DNA of 64,000 nucleotides, from the NCBI RefSeq assembly GCF_900240945.1, contig NZ_OESG01000013.1, forward strand, positions 2,255,622-2,319,621, written 5' to 3'. The DNA is from Mycobacterium sp. 3519A (GTDB lineage: Bacteria > Actinomycetota > Actinomycetes > Mycobacteriales > Mycobacteriaceae). A program made the translations under genes and the position numbers. The notes below the pieces were generated by a model. The model ran no database searches. It was not told where the DNA came from and was given only the letters and a program-made list of their open reading frames with translations. Below, piece after piece: positions 55,902 through 64,000 of the stretch (its first letter is position 1; every line of letters begins with the position of its first letter).

Positions 55902-57019
55902 GCGCGCGCCTCGACTTTCTCGGCGTCCGATTCGACGTCAGAACCGGGAACCGACTTGGGTTCGTGCGATGGTGTCGGCTTGCGCTCGCGCCACCGTTTG
56001 AACAACGCACCGACTCCCGCCAGTCCGGCGGGGAAGAAGCCGACGACGACGATGAACAGCAAGCCCTGGGCGTAGGTCCACTCCGACGGAAATCGTTCGG
56101 AGAACAGGGTTTGCGCCCACGCCACACCGACGGCGCCCAGCACGGGCCCGAGCAGCGTGGTGCGCCCGCCGATCGCGACGCCGATCAGGAACACGATGGA
56201 CGGCAGGATTCCGACCTGCGAAGGCGCCATGAAGCCCACGATCGGGGCGAACAGCGCGCCCGCGATGCTCGCGAAGAAGGCGGCGACGGTGTACGCGACC
56301 ACCTTGATGTTGGCAGGGTCGTACCCGAGGAACCGCACCCGCTCCTCGCCGTCGCGCACCGCAACCAACAGTTCCCCGTAGCGGCTGTACATCAGCTGAC
56401 GCACGATCGCGACGACGATCAGCAGCACACCCGCCGCGATGAAGTACAGCATCCGCTTGTTCGCCGGATCCTTGAGCGCGAATCCGAAGAAGGTACGGAA
56501 GTTGGTCAAGCCGTTGCTGCCACCCAGGCTCGTCTGGCCGACGAGCAGGATCGCCAGCGCCGCGGCCAGCGCCTGCGACAGGATCGCGAAGTAGGCGCCC
56601 TTGACCCGACGCTTGAACACACCCAGCCCCAGCGCCGCTGCGATCGCAGTCGGCACCACCGCGATGGCGAGCAGTGTGAACGCGGGGGAGGCGAATGGCT
56701 CCCAATACGCGGGCAGCGCACGGACGCCGGCGATCTGCATGAAGTCCGGCACACTGGTGCCGCGCAACTGCGCGTCGGCGATCTTCAGGTGCATCCCCAT
56801 CATGTAGCCGCCGAGCCCGAAGAACACGCCCTGGCCCAGCACCAGCATTCCGCCGCGGCCCCAGGCCAACCCGATGCCGACCGCGACGATGGCAAAGCAC
56901 AAGAACTTGCCGAGCAGGCTGAGCCGGAACTCGGATAGCACCGCAGGCGCCACCGCGAACAGCAGCACCGCCGCGATACCGAATCCGGCCCAGGTCTGCC
57001 AACGGCCGAGAATTCTCAC
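55898..57019 (-). CDS. urtC: Urea ABC transporter permease UrtC
   Basis: A 373-residue LivM-type permease with about nine or ten membrane helices. Conserved segments are GLAWGRGGMLVLGQGVFFGLGGYMMG, RVKGAYFAILSQALAAAL, GGSNGLTNF and SQVGILPSIVFLIGVAIGGR. The C-terminal 35 residues are polar and acidic. It forms a heterodimeric channel with UrtB; their genes overlap by 4 bases. Confidence 0.93.
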   Translation of the reverse strand: MRILGRWQTWAGFGIAAVLLFAVAPAVLSEFRLSLLGKFLCFAIVAVGIGLAWGRGGMLVLGQGVFFGLGGYMMGMHLKIADAQLRGTSVPDFMQIAGVRALPAYWEPFASPAFTLLAIAVVPTAIAAALGLGVFKRRVKGAYFAILSQALAAALAILLVGQTSLGGSNGLTNFRTFFGFALKDPANKRMLYFIAAGVLLIVVAIVRQLMYSRYGELLVAVRDGEERVRFLGYDPANIKVVAYTVAAFFASIAGALFAPIVGFMAPSQVGILPSIVFLIGVAIGGRTTLLGPVLGAVGVAWAQTLFSERFPSEWTYAQGLLFIVVVGFFPAGLAGVGALFKRWRERKPTPSHEPKSVPGSDVESDAEKVEARA

Positions 57020-57900
57020 GCGAGACTCCTTGTCCTAACGGTGAACAGGCCCTGGGGGCGCACCTGCAGAAAGACCACGATGATCACGAAGACGATCACC
57101 TTGGCCAGCGATGCCGTTGTGCTGTATTCGATGAACGAGTTCAGGAAGCCGAGCGCGAACGCCGCGATGACCGTGCCCTTGATCTGGCCGAGACCGCCGA
57201 CCACGACCACCAGGAACGCGTCGATCAGATAACTCTGACCGATGGTCGGACTGGTCGAACCGATCAGCGTCAACGCCACACCGGCAACCGCCGCCAGCCC
57301 GGAACCGATGAAAAACGTGGTGATATCGGTGGTCCGGGACGAGATGCCGCTAGTCTCGGCCAGATCGCGGTTCTGCACGACTGCCCTGATTCGCCGCCCC
57401 ATCGGGCTGAGCTTGAGCACAGCGGCCAACGCCGCCACACAGATCACCGCCAGCACCAGGATGAAGATCCGGCTCTTCGGTACGACTGCGCCGAGGATCT
57501 CGACACCGCCCGACAACCAGCCTGGCGCAACGACATTGACCGCGGGTGCGCCGAAGATGTCACGGGCCACCTGCTGCAGGACCAGCCCGACGCCGAACGT
57601 GACCAGCAGCGTGTCCAGCGGCCTGGTGTACATCCGGCGGATCAGGGTGACTTCGAGCAGCGCGCCCATCGCACCGCCGACCACGAATCCGATCACGAGT
57701 GAAATCAGCAGTGACAGACCGGCGCTCGATACGACTTGTTGCACCACGTAGGCCGTGTAGCAGCCGGCCATGATGAACTCGCCGTGCGCCATGTTGATGA
57801 CGCCCATCTGCCCGAACGTCAGAGACAACCCCAACGCAGCCAACAACAGGATCGAGCCGAGGCTCAATCCCGTTGCCAGCTGTCCGATCAGGACCTCCAT
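57016..57900 (-). CDS. urtB: Urea ABC transporter permease UrtB
   Basis: A 294-residue LivH-type permease with about eight membrane helices. GLSLTFGQMGVINMAHGEFIM is the conserved first-helix motif. MYTRPLDTLLVTFGVGLVLQQ and VVVVGGLGQIKGTVIAAFALG also mark the family. The Urt-specific N-terminal soluble domain found in some proteobacterial UrtB is absent, as in other actinobacteria. urtA lies one base upstream. Confidence 0.93.
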   Translation of the reverse strand: MEVLIGQLATGLSLGSILLLAALGLSLTFGQMGVINMAHGEFIMAGCYTAYVVQQVVSSAGLSLLISLVIGFVVGGAMGALLEVTLIRRMYTRPLDTLLVTFGVGLVLQQVARDIFGAPAVNVVAPGWLSGGVEILGAVVPKSRIFILVLAVICVAALAAVLKLSPMGRRIRAVVQNRDLAETSGISSRTTDITTFFIGSGLAAVAGVALTLIGSTSPTIGQSYLIDAFLVVVVGGLGQIKGTVIAAFALGFLNSFIEYSTTASLAKVIVFVIIVVFLQVRPQGLFTVRTRSLA

Positions 57901-57901
57901 C

Positions 57902-59167
57902 TCAGCTCGACAGGCCCGCAGCCCACGGGTACGTCTTGAGGTAAGGGTCCGGCTTGATCGGGCCCGGCGACTGCCAGACCGTGTAGATCAGGCCGTCGGG
58001 GTGGATCTCGCCGATGCGAGCGGTCTTGGTGATGTGGTGGTTTTCGCCGTCGATCGTCACCAGGCCCTCGGGGGCGTCGAACGTGACGCCGCCGCAGGCA
58101 TCTTGAATCGCCTTGACATCGAACGACTTCGCCTTCTCGACGGTGTTCTTCCACAGATAGACCGAGACGTACGCGGCTTCCATCGGGTCCGAGGTGGGCT
58201 TGTCCTGGCCGTACTTGTCCTTGTAGGCCTTGACGAACGCCTTGTTCACCGGATTGTCGACCGTCTGGTAGTAGTTCCACGCGGTCAGCTGGCCTTCGAT
58301 GTTCTTGGCGCCGATGCCGGTCACTTCCTCCTCGGCGATCGACACCGAGACCACCGGCATCTTCTGCGGCGTCAGGCCCGCGTTGGTGTACTCCTTGAAG
58401 AAGGCGACGTTGGAATCGCCGTTGAGAGTGTTGAACACCGCCCCGGCGTTGGATCCGCGGACCTTGTTGACGATCGTCGAGAAGTCTGTTGAGCCAAGCG
58501 GTGTGTAGTCCTCGCCCTTGATCTCGATGCCGTTGGCGGCGGCGTACGCCTTGATGATCCGGTTGGCGGTCTGCGGGAAGACGTAGTCGCTGCCGACCAG
58601 ATACAGCGACTTGATGCCCTTTTCCTTCAGGTAATCGAGGGCGGGCACGATCTGCTGGTTGGTGGTGGCCCCGGTATAGAAGATGTTCTTCGACGACTCG
58701 AGACCCTCGTATTGCACCGGGTAGTACAGCAGCGAGTTGGAGCTTTCGAACACCGGCAACATCGCCTTGCGGCTCGACGACGTCCAGCCGCCGAACACCG
58801 CCGCGACACAGTCGCTGGAGATCAGCTTCTGGGCCTTCTCAGCGAACACGGTCGGCTCCGACGCGCCGTCCTCGCCGACGAGCTGGATCTGCTTGCCCAA
58901 AACGCCGCCCGCGGCGTTGATCTGCTCGACGGCCAGATCGATCGCATGCCGCACGGTGACTTCTGAGATCGCCATGGTGCCCGACAGCGAGTTGAGTGCG
59001 CCGATTTTGATGGTCGGTCCCGAGGTGTCCACACACGACGCGGCGTTTGCCGAGTCCGACTCGGTCGCCTTGCTTCCGCAGCCGGACAGCAACAAGCTCG
59101 TCGCGGCGAGGACGCTTCCCGCAGCTAAAGCCGACCGTCTCAACGAAGTGCGTCGCGGTAGTCGCAT
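57902..59167 (-). CDS. urtA: Urea/short-chain amide ABC transporter substrate-binding lipoprotein UrtA
   Basis: A 421-residue lipoprotein. The signal peptide has two basic pairs (RRTSLRRSALAAGS) and the lipobox LLLSGC with lipidated C30. The mature part is a periplasmic-binding type I fold: IKIGALNSLSGTMAISE, FGGWTSSSRKAMLPVFE, LLYYPVQYEGLESSKNIFYTG and LYLVGSDYVFPQTANRI, all characteristic of urea/amide binders (UrtA/AmiC). It heads urtABCDE, and the 245-base upstream spacer holds a repeated motif that resembles a nitrogen-control site. No urease gene lies in the window. Confidence 0.95.
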   Translation of the reverse strand: MRLPRRTSLRRSALAAGSVLAATSLLLSGCGSKATESDSANAASCVDTSGPTIKIGALNSLSGTMAISEVTVRHAIDLAVEQINAAGGVLGKQIQLVGEDGASEPTVFAEKAQKLISSDCVAAVFGGWTSSSRKAMLPVFESSNSLLYYPVQYEGLESSKNIFYTGATTNQQIVPALDYLKEKGIKSLYLVGSDYVFPQTANRIIKAYAAANGIEIKGEDYTPLGSTDFSTIVNKVRGSNAGAVFNTLNGDSNVAFFKEYTNAGLTPQKMPVVSVSIAEEEVTGIGAKNIEGQLTAWNYYQTVDNPVNKAFVKAYKDKYGQDKPTSDPMEAAYVSVYLWKNTVEKAKSFDVKAIQDACGGVTFDAPEGLVTIDGENHHITKTARIGEIHPDGLIYTVWQSPGPIKPDPYLKTYPWAAGLSS

Positions 59168-59276
59168 GGGCAGCCTTTCTAGGTGTCAGCAGCGCTCATC
59201 CGCTGATGAGCGTCGGGTTGAAGCGCAGAAGTGCAGACGCCCCAGGGGTGTCAAATCGGGACGTTAGATCGCCTCT

Positions 59277-59302
59277 GTTTCTGCGAAATTTCTGCGTGTG
59301 AC
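59277..59302 (-). promoter_or_regulatory. Possible GlnR-type nitrogen-control site upstream of urtA
   Basis: Read towards urtA: GTCAC, five bases, GAAAT, six bases, GAAAC, close to alternating GTNAC and GAAAC GlnR half-sites. On the plus strand it appears as a direct repeat of TTTCTGCG with an 11-base period. It lies 110 bases before urtA. Spacing is one base off the ideal, so this remains a suggestion. Confidence 0.4.
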
Positions 59303-59412
59303 GAACGGATTAACCTGTCGACGCGGCCGAGGTCGTTTGCCGTTTACCGAGTCGGACGTTGCTGCGTGGTTGCCCGTGTAACGATCCGGTACCGTGCCGC
59401 GATGTGACGGAC

Positions 59413-59829
59413 ATGCGAACAGCGACAAGGGTTGGGGCGGCGCTTCTCGTGGCGGCCGCCGGGATTGCGGTAAGTGGTGGCATCGCGAGCGCTGAGCCGG
59501 CCGGACACCAGGTGCGGTACACGCTGACGACCGGCGGGCCCGCGGACTTCGACCTCTTCTATCTGACGGCTCAGCCGCCGAGCAAGGACGCCTACAACGC
59601 CGACGCGTACTCCTACGTGAAGAAGGAAACGGTGAACGTCGGCCCCGGCGCGCCGTGGGTCTTCGAAACCACGCTCGCCGACCCGCAGTGGGCGATCTTC
59701 ACCGTCAGCAGCACCACGCACGGCGGACAGGCCGCGCCGAATCCGCACTGCGAGATCGCCGTCGACGGCCAGGTGGTCGTGCAGCAGGACGGCCCGTACA
59801 ACCTGCAGTGCAAACTCGGACAGTGGTGA
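59413..59829 (+). CDS. Small secreted protein, MmpS-like beta domain
   Basis: A 138-residue exported protein. A Sec signal peptide covers about residues 1-30 (ATRVGAALLVAAAGIAVSGG, cleavage near IASAEPAG). The mature 108 residues are predicted beta strands (HQVRYTLTTGGPADFDLFY, WVFETTLADPQWAIFTVSS) ending with HCEIAVDGQVVVQQDGPYNLQCKLGQW in two parts, whose two cysteines and VDGQVV turn recall the soluble domain of mycobacterial MmpS proteins. There is no MmpL gene nearby. GTG 59404 is an alternative start. It is divergent from urtA. Confidence 0.7.
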   Translation: MRTATRVGAALLVAAAGIAVSGGIASAEPAGHQVRYTLTTGGPADFDLFYLTAQPPSKDAYNADAYSYVKKETVNVGPGAPWVFETTLADPQWAIFTVSSTTHGGQAAPNPHCEIAVDGQVVVQQDGPYNLQCKLGQW

Positions 59830-59838
59830 GGTAGCCGC

Positions 59839-60753
59839 CTACGGCGCCACCCGGCGGTTGTGCACGTCGACCACCACCATGGCTGCGTCCAACAACGGCG
59901 TGTCGAGGTGATGCGCGCGGGCGACCTCGGCGAGATCCGCGAACACGCCCATCTCTATCGGGCGACCGGCCCGCAGGTCGCGGAACATGGACGGCCCGAA
60001 CTTCGACGACGGGTCCGTGACCACGGCGTCCAGATTGTTGCGGACCTCGTCCGCGAGCGGGTGGCCCTCGGCCGCCGCGATCGAGGACACTTCGGCCAGC
60101 ACCCGACGGGCCAACGCGACGCCGCCGTCGGCGCGGGCGATCGGTCCTATCTCGGCGCCCACGAGGCAGGTGAGCACCGCCGCGGACATGATGAACGCGA
60201 ACTTCTCCCACATGGCACCGCGGATGTCGTCACGGACCGCGACCGCGACGTCGGGAGCCTCCAGTTCGGCCCGGGTGCGTTTCAGCCCGTCCGCGTCGTC
60301 GCCGTCGAGCGCACCGATCTGAATGTCGATACCGGGCACGACCACGTCGATGACGCCGTCCGCGGACAACGATGCGTGCAGTCGGGCCGCCGCGCCGAGC
60401 GCGCGACGGCCGAACGCCGCAGTCAGCAGCGAGAGATGGCCGATGCCGTTGACGATCGGCACGATCCTGGTGTCGGGGCCGACGGCAGGCAGGACGTCGT
60501 CGATCGCCGATGCGACGGCGCTGGCGCGCACCGCGACGACGATGACGTCGTATGTGGTGTTCAGGTCGGCGGCGGTGACGGCGTTGACGTCGACGGTGCG
60601 GACGTCGGTGCCGTGGCGCGACCGTAATCCGCTCTCGCGCAGTCGCGCCAGCGTGTGGGCGTGAACCAGAAAGGTGACGTCGCGGCCCGCGGCGAGCAAC
60701 CGGTCGCCGATGTACCCGCCGCCCGCTCCGGCGCCGACCACCAAGACGGTCAT
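59839..60753 (-). CDS. 2-dehydropantoate 2-reductase-like (PanE/ApbA) dehydrogenase
   Basis: A 304-residue NADPH-dependent ketopantoate reductase fold. The nucleotide motif is [15 protein letters not shown]; the substrate domain has NGIGHLSLL, the catalytic lysine in [10 protein letters not shown], and [23 protein letters not shown] with the conserved Ser, Asp and Glu. Actinobacterial genomes hold several paralogues, so pantothenate synthesis is not certain. ATG 60753 overlaps the stop of the dehalogenase gene (ATGA), so the two are cotranslated. The long upstream reading of the frame is antisense noise. Confidence 0.83.
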   Translation of the reverse strand: MTVLVVGAGAGGGYIGDRLLAAGRDVTFLVHAHTLARLRESGLRSRHGTDVRTVDVNAVTAADLNTTYDVIVVAVRASAVASAIDDVLPAVGPDTRIVPIVNGIGHLSLLTAAFGRRALGAAARLHASLSADGVIDVVVPGIDIQIGALDGDDADGLKRTRAELEAPDVAVAVRDDIRGAMWEKFAFIMSAAVLTCLVGAEIGPIARADGGVALARRVLAEVSSIAAAEGHPLADEVRNNLDAVVTDPSSKFGPSMFRDLRAGRPIEMGVFADLAEVARAHHLDTPLLDAAMVVVDVHNRRVAP

Positions 60754-61634
60754 GCTCTGACCGCCCGCACGAACGAGGCGACCGCAGCGCCGATTTCGTC
60801 GGGGCTGTCCTCTTGCAGGAAGTGGATGCCGGGCACGGACACCTCGGTCTGGTTGGGCCAGGTACGCACGAAGTCCAAAGCGCGGCCGCGGATCAACGCG
60901 CCTGGTTCGCCCTTGACGAACAGTTTGGGAACATCGCACTGCGACAGCCACTGGCCGTAGTCGGTGACAGTGGCGACCACATCGGCGGGCTCGCCCTCGA
61001 TGGGGATGTTGCGCGGCCAGGTCAGTGTCGGTCTGCGGTCCTCGCCCGCGCTGCGGAACGGTTCGCGGTAGTGCGCCTTCTCCTCGTTGGTGAGCTGACG
61101 CTTGATGGACGCTGGCAGCACCGCCTCGACGAACATGTTCTGCTCCAACACCATCGACTCGCCGTCGGGGGAGCGGAAGCCCTGGAACACGCTGCGCATC
61201 GGACCTGGGAAGTCCGACCACTCGATCGGCATCGCGACGGCTTCCATGTAGGCGATGCCCGCCACCCGGTCCCGGTGCCGGTTGGCCCAGTCGAAGCCGA
61301 GCGCCGAACCCCAGTCGTGCAGCACGAGAATCACCTTGTCGCCGAGATCCAGTTCGTCCCACAACGCGAACAGATAGTCGCGCTGTTCGGCGTAGTGGTA
61401 GCGGTCGGGGCCGGAGTCGTCGAGCTTGTCCGAGCCACCCATCCCGATCAGATCGCAGGCGATCAGTCGGCCCAGCCCTTCCACGTGCGGCATCACGTTG
61501 CGCCACAGGTACGACGACGTCGGGTTGCCGTGCTGGAACACGATCGCGTCACCCTGGCCCTCGTCGATGTAGGCCATCCGCTTTCCGTTGATCTGCTTGT
61601 ACCGCAACTGCCCGTACGGTTTCGCTCCCGGCAC
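60750..61634 (-). CDS. dhaA: Haloalkane dehalogenase (DhaA/LinB group)
   Basis: A 294-residue alpha/beta-hydrolase that replaces a halogen by hydroxyl on short haloalkanes. The subfamily II pentad can be read: nucleophile D107 and halide-binding W108 in [10 protein letters not shown]37 in HGNPTSS, acid E131 in AYMEAV, and base H271 in [10 protein letters not shown]. Overall it closely matches mycobacterial DmbA (Rv2579) as I recall it. GAGGAGG lies 6 bases before GTG 61634. The natural substrate is unknown. It sits 46 bases after the HelR-like gene and overlaps the panE-like gene. Confidence 0.94.
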   Translation of the reverse strand: MPGAKPYGQLRYKQINGKRMAYIDEGQGDAIVFQHGNPTSSYLWRNVMPHVEGLGRLIACDLIGMGGSDKLDDSGPDRYHYAEQRDYLFALWDELDLGDKVILVLHDWGSALGFDWANRHRDRVAGIAYMEAVAMPIEWSDFPGPMRSVFQGFRSPDGESMVLEQNMFVEAVLPASIKRQLTNEEKAHYREPFRSAGEDRRPTLTWPRNIPIEGEPADVVATVTDYGQWLSQCDVPKLFVKGEPGALIRGRALDFVRTWPNQTEVSVPGIHFLQEDSPDEIGAAVASFVRAVRA

Positions 61635-61680
61635 TGAAATCCTCCTCGATTCGATTTCCTGTCAACGGTTTTCGCGGCGA

Positions 61681-63846
61681 TCAAGCCACATGCGGTATCC
61701 GCAGGCCGCTCAGAACGTGCGGCAGCGGGCCGCAGTGCAGCACGCCGAGGCGCTGTGTGGCGCGGGTGAGGGCGACGTAGAGGTCGGCCGCCCCGCGCGG
61801 TCCCTCGGCGAGGATGCGCTCAGGCTCGACGACCAGGACCGCGTCGAACTCCAGTCCCTTCGTCTCCGATGCGGGAACTGTGCCGGGCACACCGGGCGGA
61901 CCGATCACGATGCTGGTGCCCGGCATTTCCTTCTCGGCCTGCACGAATTCGTCGATGGCAGAGGACAGTTCACTTTCACCGACATGCTTGGCCCAAGGCT
62001 GGGCGCCGGATGCGCGGACGGACTCCGGCGGTTGCACGCCGGGCGCGAACTCTTCGAGCAGTGCGGCGGCGATCGCCATGATCTCGGCCGGGGTGCGGTA
62101 ATTCACCGACAGCGGCCGGTACAGCCAGCGGCCCGGCACGTACGGTTCGAGCACGCTGTCCCACGACGTCGCGCCTGCCGCCGCCCTGCGTTGGGCAAGG
62201 TCGCCGACGATCGTGAAGGACCGGTTCGGGCACCGCCGCATCAGCACCCGCCACTGCATCTGCGACAGTTCCTGGGCCTCGTCGACCACGATGTGCCGGT
62301 AGGTCCAATCCCGGTCCGCGGCAGCACGTTCGGCGAGTCCCCGGTAGTCGCGTTCGGCGAAGCGGTCGGCCAGATCCTCGGCGTAGAGGAGGTCGGTGGC
62401 CAGCAGTTGGTCCTCGTCGTCCATCAGATCTTCGCGGCCGACCATCAGATCCAGCACGCCCTCGGCGAACGCGGCATCGGCCTTGCGGTCACGTTCGGCT
62501 TCGTCGTCGGGCAGCTTGGCCCGCCCCAAGAGGTCGAACAGCTCGTCGAGCAGGGCGACGTCCGGCACCGTCCACGCGTCGCCCTTGGCGCGGTGCAACG
62601 CCGGATCGGCGCCTGCGGCCTGCAACCGGTCCGGTGATTCGTACAACTCCGCCAGCAGCGACTCAGGCGTCAGCAATGGCCACAGGTCGTCGAGCGCGGC
62701 GATGAACTCCGCGGTGTCGGTGAGTTCGGCGAGCAGATCCGCGCGCATGTTCTCCCACGCCTGGCCGTCCTCTCGAGTGAGCCAGCCGCGGCCGATCAAC
62801 GCGATGGCCCGTTCGGTGAGCACCCACGTCACGATGTCGCTGAACACCGCGCGGGCCTCGTTGTGCGGCAGGCCGCTTGCGCGCGCCTCCTCGATTGCCC
62901 ACTCGGCGATCTCGGCGTCCATGCGCATCGTGACGTCTTTCAGCGGGATCCGGATCGGCTCGTCCGGCAGTCGCTGCCGGTCGGCCACCGCGGCGGCGAG
63001 CACGTCGAGCATCACCGTGGAGCCCTTCACCTGCGCGACGTACGGTTCGTCCTCGGCCGTGACGTGCAGCCCCGGGACCAGGTCGCCGGGCGTCATGAAC
63101 ACGACGTTCGTCTCGCCCAGCGAGGGCAGCACGCGGCCGATGTGGTTGAGGAAGGCCGCGTTCGGGCCGACCACCAGCACCCCGTGCCGCTCCATCTGCT
63201 CACGCTGCGTGTACAGCAGGTAGGCGACGCGGTGCAGCGCCACCACGGTCTTGCCGGTGCCGGGCCCGCCCTCGATCACCAGCACGCCGGGATGGTCGAG
63301 TCGGATGATCTCGTCCTGTTCGGCCTGAATGGTCGCGACGATGTCGCGCATGCCCTCGCCGCGCGGGGCGTTGACCGCCGCCAGCAGCGCTGCGTCGCCG
63401 CGCGCGCCGCGACCGGGCCTGCCGAACACCTCGTCGGTGAAGTCGACCAACCGGCGCCCGAGACTGTGGAATTGCCGGCGCCTGCGCATGTTCTCGGGGT
63501 TGGCGGCGGTGGCAACGTAAAACGCCCGCGCCGCCGGTGCGCGCCAGTCCAACAACAACGGCTGGTAGTCGTCGTCGGCATCGAAAAGGCCGATGCGGCC
63601 GATGTACGACGGGTCGCCGTCAAGGCTGTCCAACCGCCCGAAGCACAGTGCGTGGTCGACGACGTTCAGCCGGTTCATCTCCCGCGCCAGCGCACGGACC
63701 CCGGCGTCGCGCTCCACAAGCGGCAGGCCGTCTTCCCGCAGCGCAGCGCGGTAGGCGTCCTTGACGCGCGTTCGCTCGGCGTCGAGTCGCGCGTAGAGCC
63801 CGTCGAGGTAGCTCTGCTCGGACTGCAGTTCGTCTTCGTAGGACAC
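61681..63846 (-). CDS. helR: HelD/HelR-type RNA polymerase-associated ATPase
   Basis: A 721-residue UvrD/Rep-like ATPase of the HelD family, which binds RNA polymerase and frees it from stalled or drug-bound complexes. An N-terminal coiled-coil (YEDELQSEQSYLDGLYARLD onward, about 1-60) would enter the secondary channel. Walker A is EGGPGTGKTVVALHR (K199), Walker B IVVDEAQELSQMQW, and helicase-like motifs include VNYRTPAEI, ETKGLEFDAVLVVEP and YVALTRATQRLGVL. GTG 63846 is chosen because the upstream part of the frame contains a promoter and a RAE-like element. That element suggests the rifamycin-protective HelR type. Confidence 0.9.
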   Translation of the reverse strand: MSYEDELQSEQSYLDGLYARLDAERTRVKDAYRAALREDGLPLVERDAGVRALAREMNRLNVVDHALCFGRLDSLDGDPSYIGRIGLFDADDDYQPLLLDWRAPAARAFYVATAANPENMRRRRQFHSLGRRLVDFTDEVFGRPGRGARGDAALLAAVNAPRGEGMRDIVATIQAEQDEIIRLDHPGVLVIEGGPGTGKTVVALHRVAYLLYTQREQMERHGVLVVGPNAAFLNHIGRVLPSLGETNVVFMTPGDLVPGLHVTAEDEPYVAQVKGSTVMLDVLAAAVADRQRLPDEPIRIPLKDVTMRMDAEIAEWAIEEARASGLPHNEARAVFSDIVTWVLTERAIALIGRGWLTREDGQAWENMRADLLAELTDTAEFIAALDDLWPLLTPESLLAELYESPDRLQAAGADPALHRAKGDAWTVPDVALLDELFDLLGRAKLPDDEAERDRKADAAFAEGVLDLMVGREDLMDDEDQLLATDLLYAEDLADRFAERDYRGLAERAAADRDWTYRHIVVDEAQELSQMQWRVLMRRCPNRSFTIVGDLAQRRAAAGATSWDSVLEPYVPGRWLYRPLSVNYRTPAEIMAIAAALLEEFAPGVQPPESVRASGAQPWAKHVGESELSSAIDEFVQAEKEMPGTSIVIGPPGVPGTVPASETKGLEFDAVLVVEPERILAEGPRGAADLYVALTRATQRLGVLHCGPLPHVLSGLRIPHVA

Positions 63847-63919
63847 GTGCCTCTTTTCCTGATCTCTGGCCTCCATCCGGCCCATATCGAAGGTAGGGGA
63901 GGATTTTGAGGCATGCCCC

Positions 63920-63938
63920 CGACCTTGCCGCAAGCCCC
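63920..63938 (-). promoter_or_regulatory. Rifamycin-associated element (RAE)-like inverted repeat upstream of helR
   Basis: On the minus strand it reads GGGGCTTGCGGCAAGGTCG, with the inverted repeat CTTGC-G-GCAAG at its core. This matches the 19-base RAE as I remember it from actinobacterial rifamycin-inactivation and helR genes. It lies 73 bases before the GTG and just downstream of a -10 box. Confidence 0.8.
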
Positions 63939-63945
63939 CACCCGC

Positions 63946-63951
63946 GTTATA
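63946..63951 (-). promoter_or_regulatory. -10 box of the helR promoter
   Basis: TATAAC on the minus strand (within CGTATAACGCG), 7 bases upstream of the RAE-like element. It places the transcription start inside or next to that element. No clear -35 box was identified in the remaining 49 bases of the window, which hold no other feature. Confidence 0.55.
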
Positions 63952-64000
63952 CGGTTGAAAGGGCATCAGGCCGACACACTCGAGTAATTACCTTGACATC

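Noticed and set aside
63847..63966. N-terminal extension of the HelR-like protein to 63966
   Set aside because: This stretch contains the -10 box and the RAE-like element, and the HelD N-terminal coiled coil begins at GTG 63846.
1..64000. tRNA, rRNA, CRISPR array, IS element or phage genes
   Set aside because: No cloverleaf with CCA-type acceptor, no repeat-spacer array, no transposase or integrase motif was seen on either strand. Short non-coding RNAs cannot be excluded by eye.

Overview
The window is high-GC actinobacterial DNA, and its gene order and protein families point to a fast-growing Mycobacterium (Mycolicibacterium type). Phosphatidylinositol mannoside genes (pgsA, patA, pimA) sit behind thrS. 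They are followed by pdxS-tesB-pdxT, yebC, ruvCAB, a carboxylic acid reductase, gabT, yajC-secD-secF, apt, rel, ppi, hisS and dhaA. This is the order I remember from the M. tuberculosis Rv2615-Rv2579 region. No rRNA, tRNA, IS element or CRISPR array was recognised, and no stretch over 300 bases lacks a gene.

Layout. 1-9689: end of a hotdog thioesterase gene, a small membrane protein, then thrS-HIT-pgsA-patA-pimA-membrane protein-Nudix with stop/start overlaps at most junctions, then the PLP synthase genes pdxS and pdxT around tesB. 9749-12674: accessory block (SDR, CocE-type hydrolase, unknown protein) between pdxT and yebC. 12739-18867: yebC, SnoaL-like protein, CopD-like membrane protein, a molybdopterin oxidoreductase, a degenerate alpha/beta hydrolase and a divergent TetR regulator with a clear operator. 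18910-21552: SOS box and ruvC-ruvA-ruvB plus a DUF1304 membrane protein. 21549-34184: MOSC protein, carboxylic acid reductase, maleylpyruvate-isomerase-like protein, membrane protein, a large cyclase/ATPase/LuxR regulator, a small unknown protein, and an aminobutyraldehyde dehydrogenase-gabT pair. 34467-46719: yajC-secD-secF, an oligopeptide-type lipoprotein, apt, rel, a DUF4333 lipoprotein, two cyclophilins, a metallo-hydrolase and hisS. 46811-59829: a second accessory block with an amidohydrolase, a Tat-exported catalase-like peroxidase with a cytochrome b561, a cyclase/ATPase, urtABCDE and a small secreted protein. 59839-63966: panE-like reductase, haloalkane dehalogenase, and a HelD/HelR-type RNA polymerase ATPase.

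How the parts work together. The first 7 kb make phosphatidylinositol and its mannosides, the anchor of the envelope glycolipids. secD, secF and yajC form the Sec accessory complex, and rel and apt belong to (p)ppGpp and purine metabolism. The gabT pair would take 4-aminobutyraldehyde to GABA and succinic semialdehyde. urtABCDE is a complete urea/short-amide ABC importer.

Most notable signals. (1) A 19-base sequence with the core CTTGCGGCAAG lies between a TATAAC -10 and the GTG start of the HelD-family gene. It matches what I recall of the rifamycin-associated element, so this gene is probably helR. (2) A perfect TGTGA-N6-TCACA CRP site lies between a peroxidase/b561 operon and a predicted cyclase gene. 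(3) A 75-base palindromic repeat is present twice, 3.8 kb apart, each copy ending on the stop codon of a minus-strand gene, and one copy has been read into a small ORF. (4) An alpha/beta hydrolase appears to have lost its charge-relay residues. Synteny statements rest on memory, not on a search.
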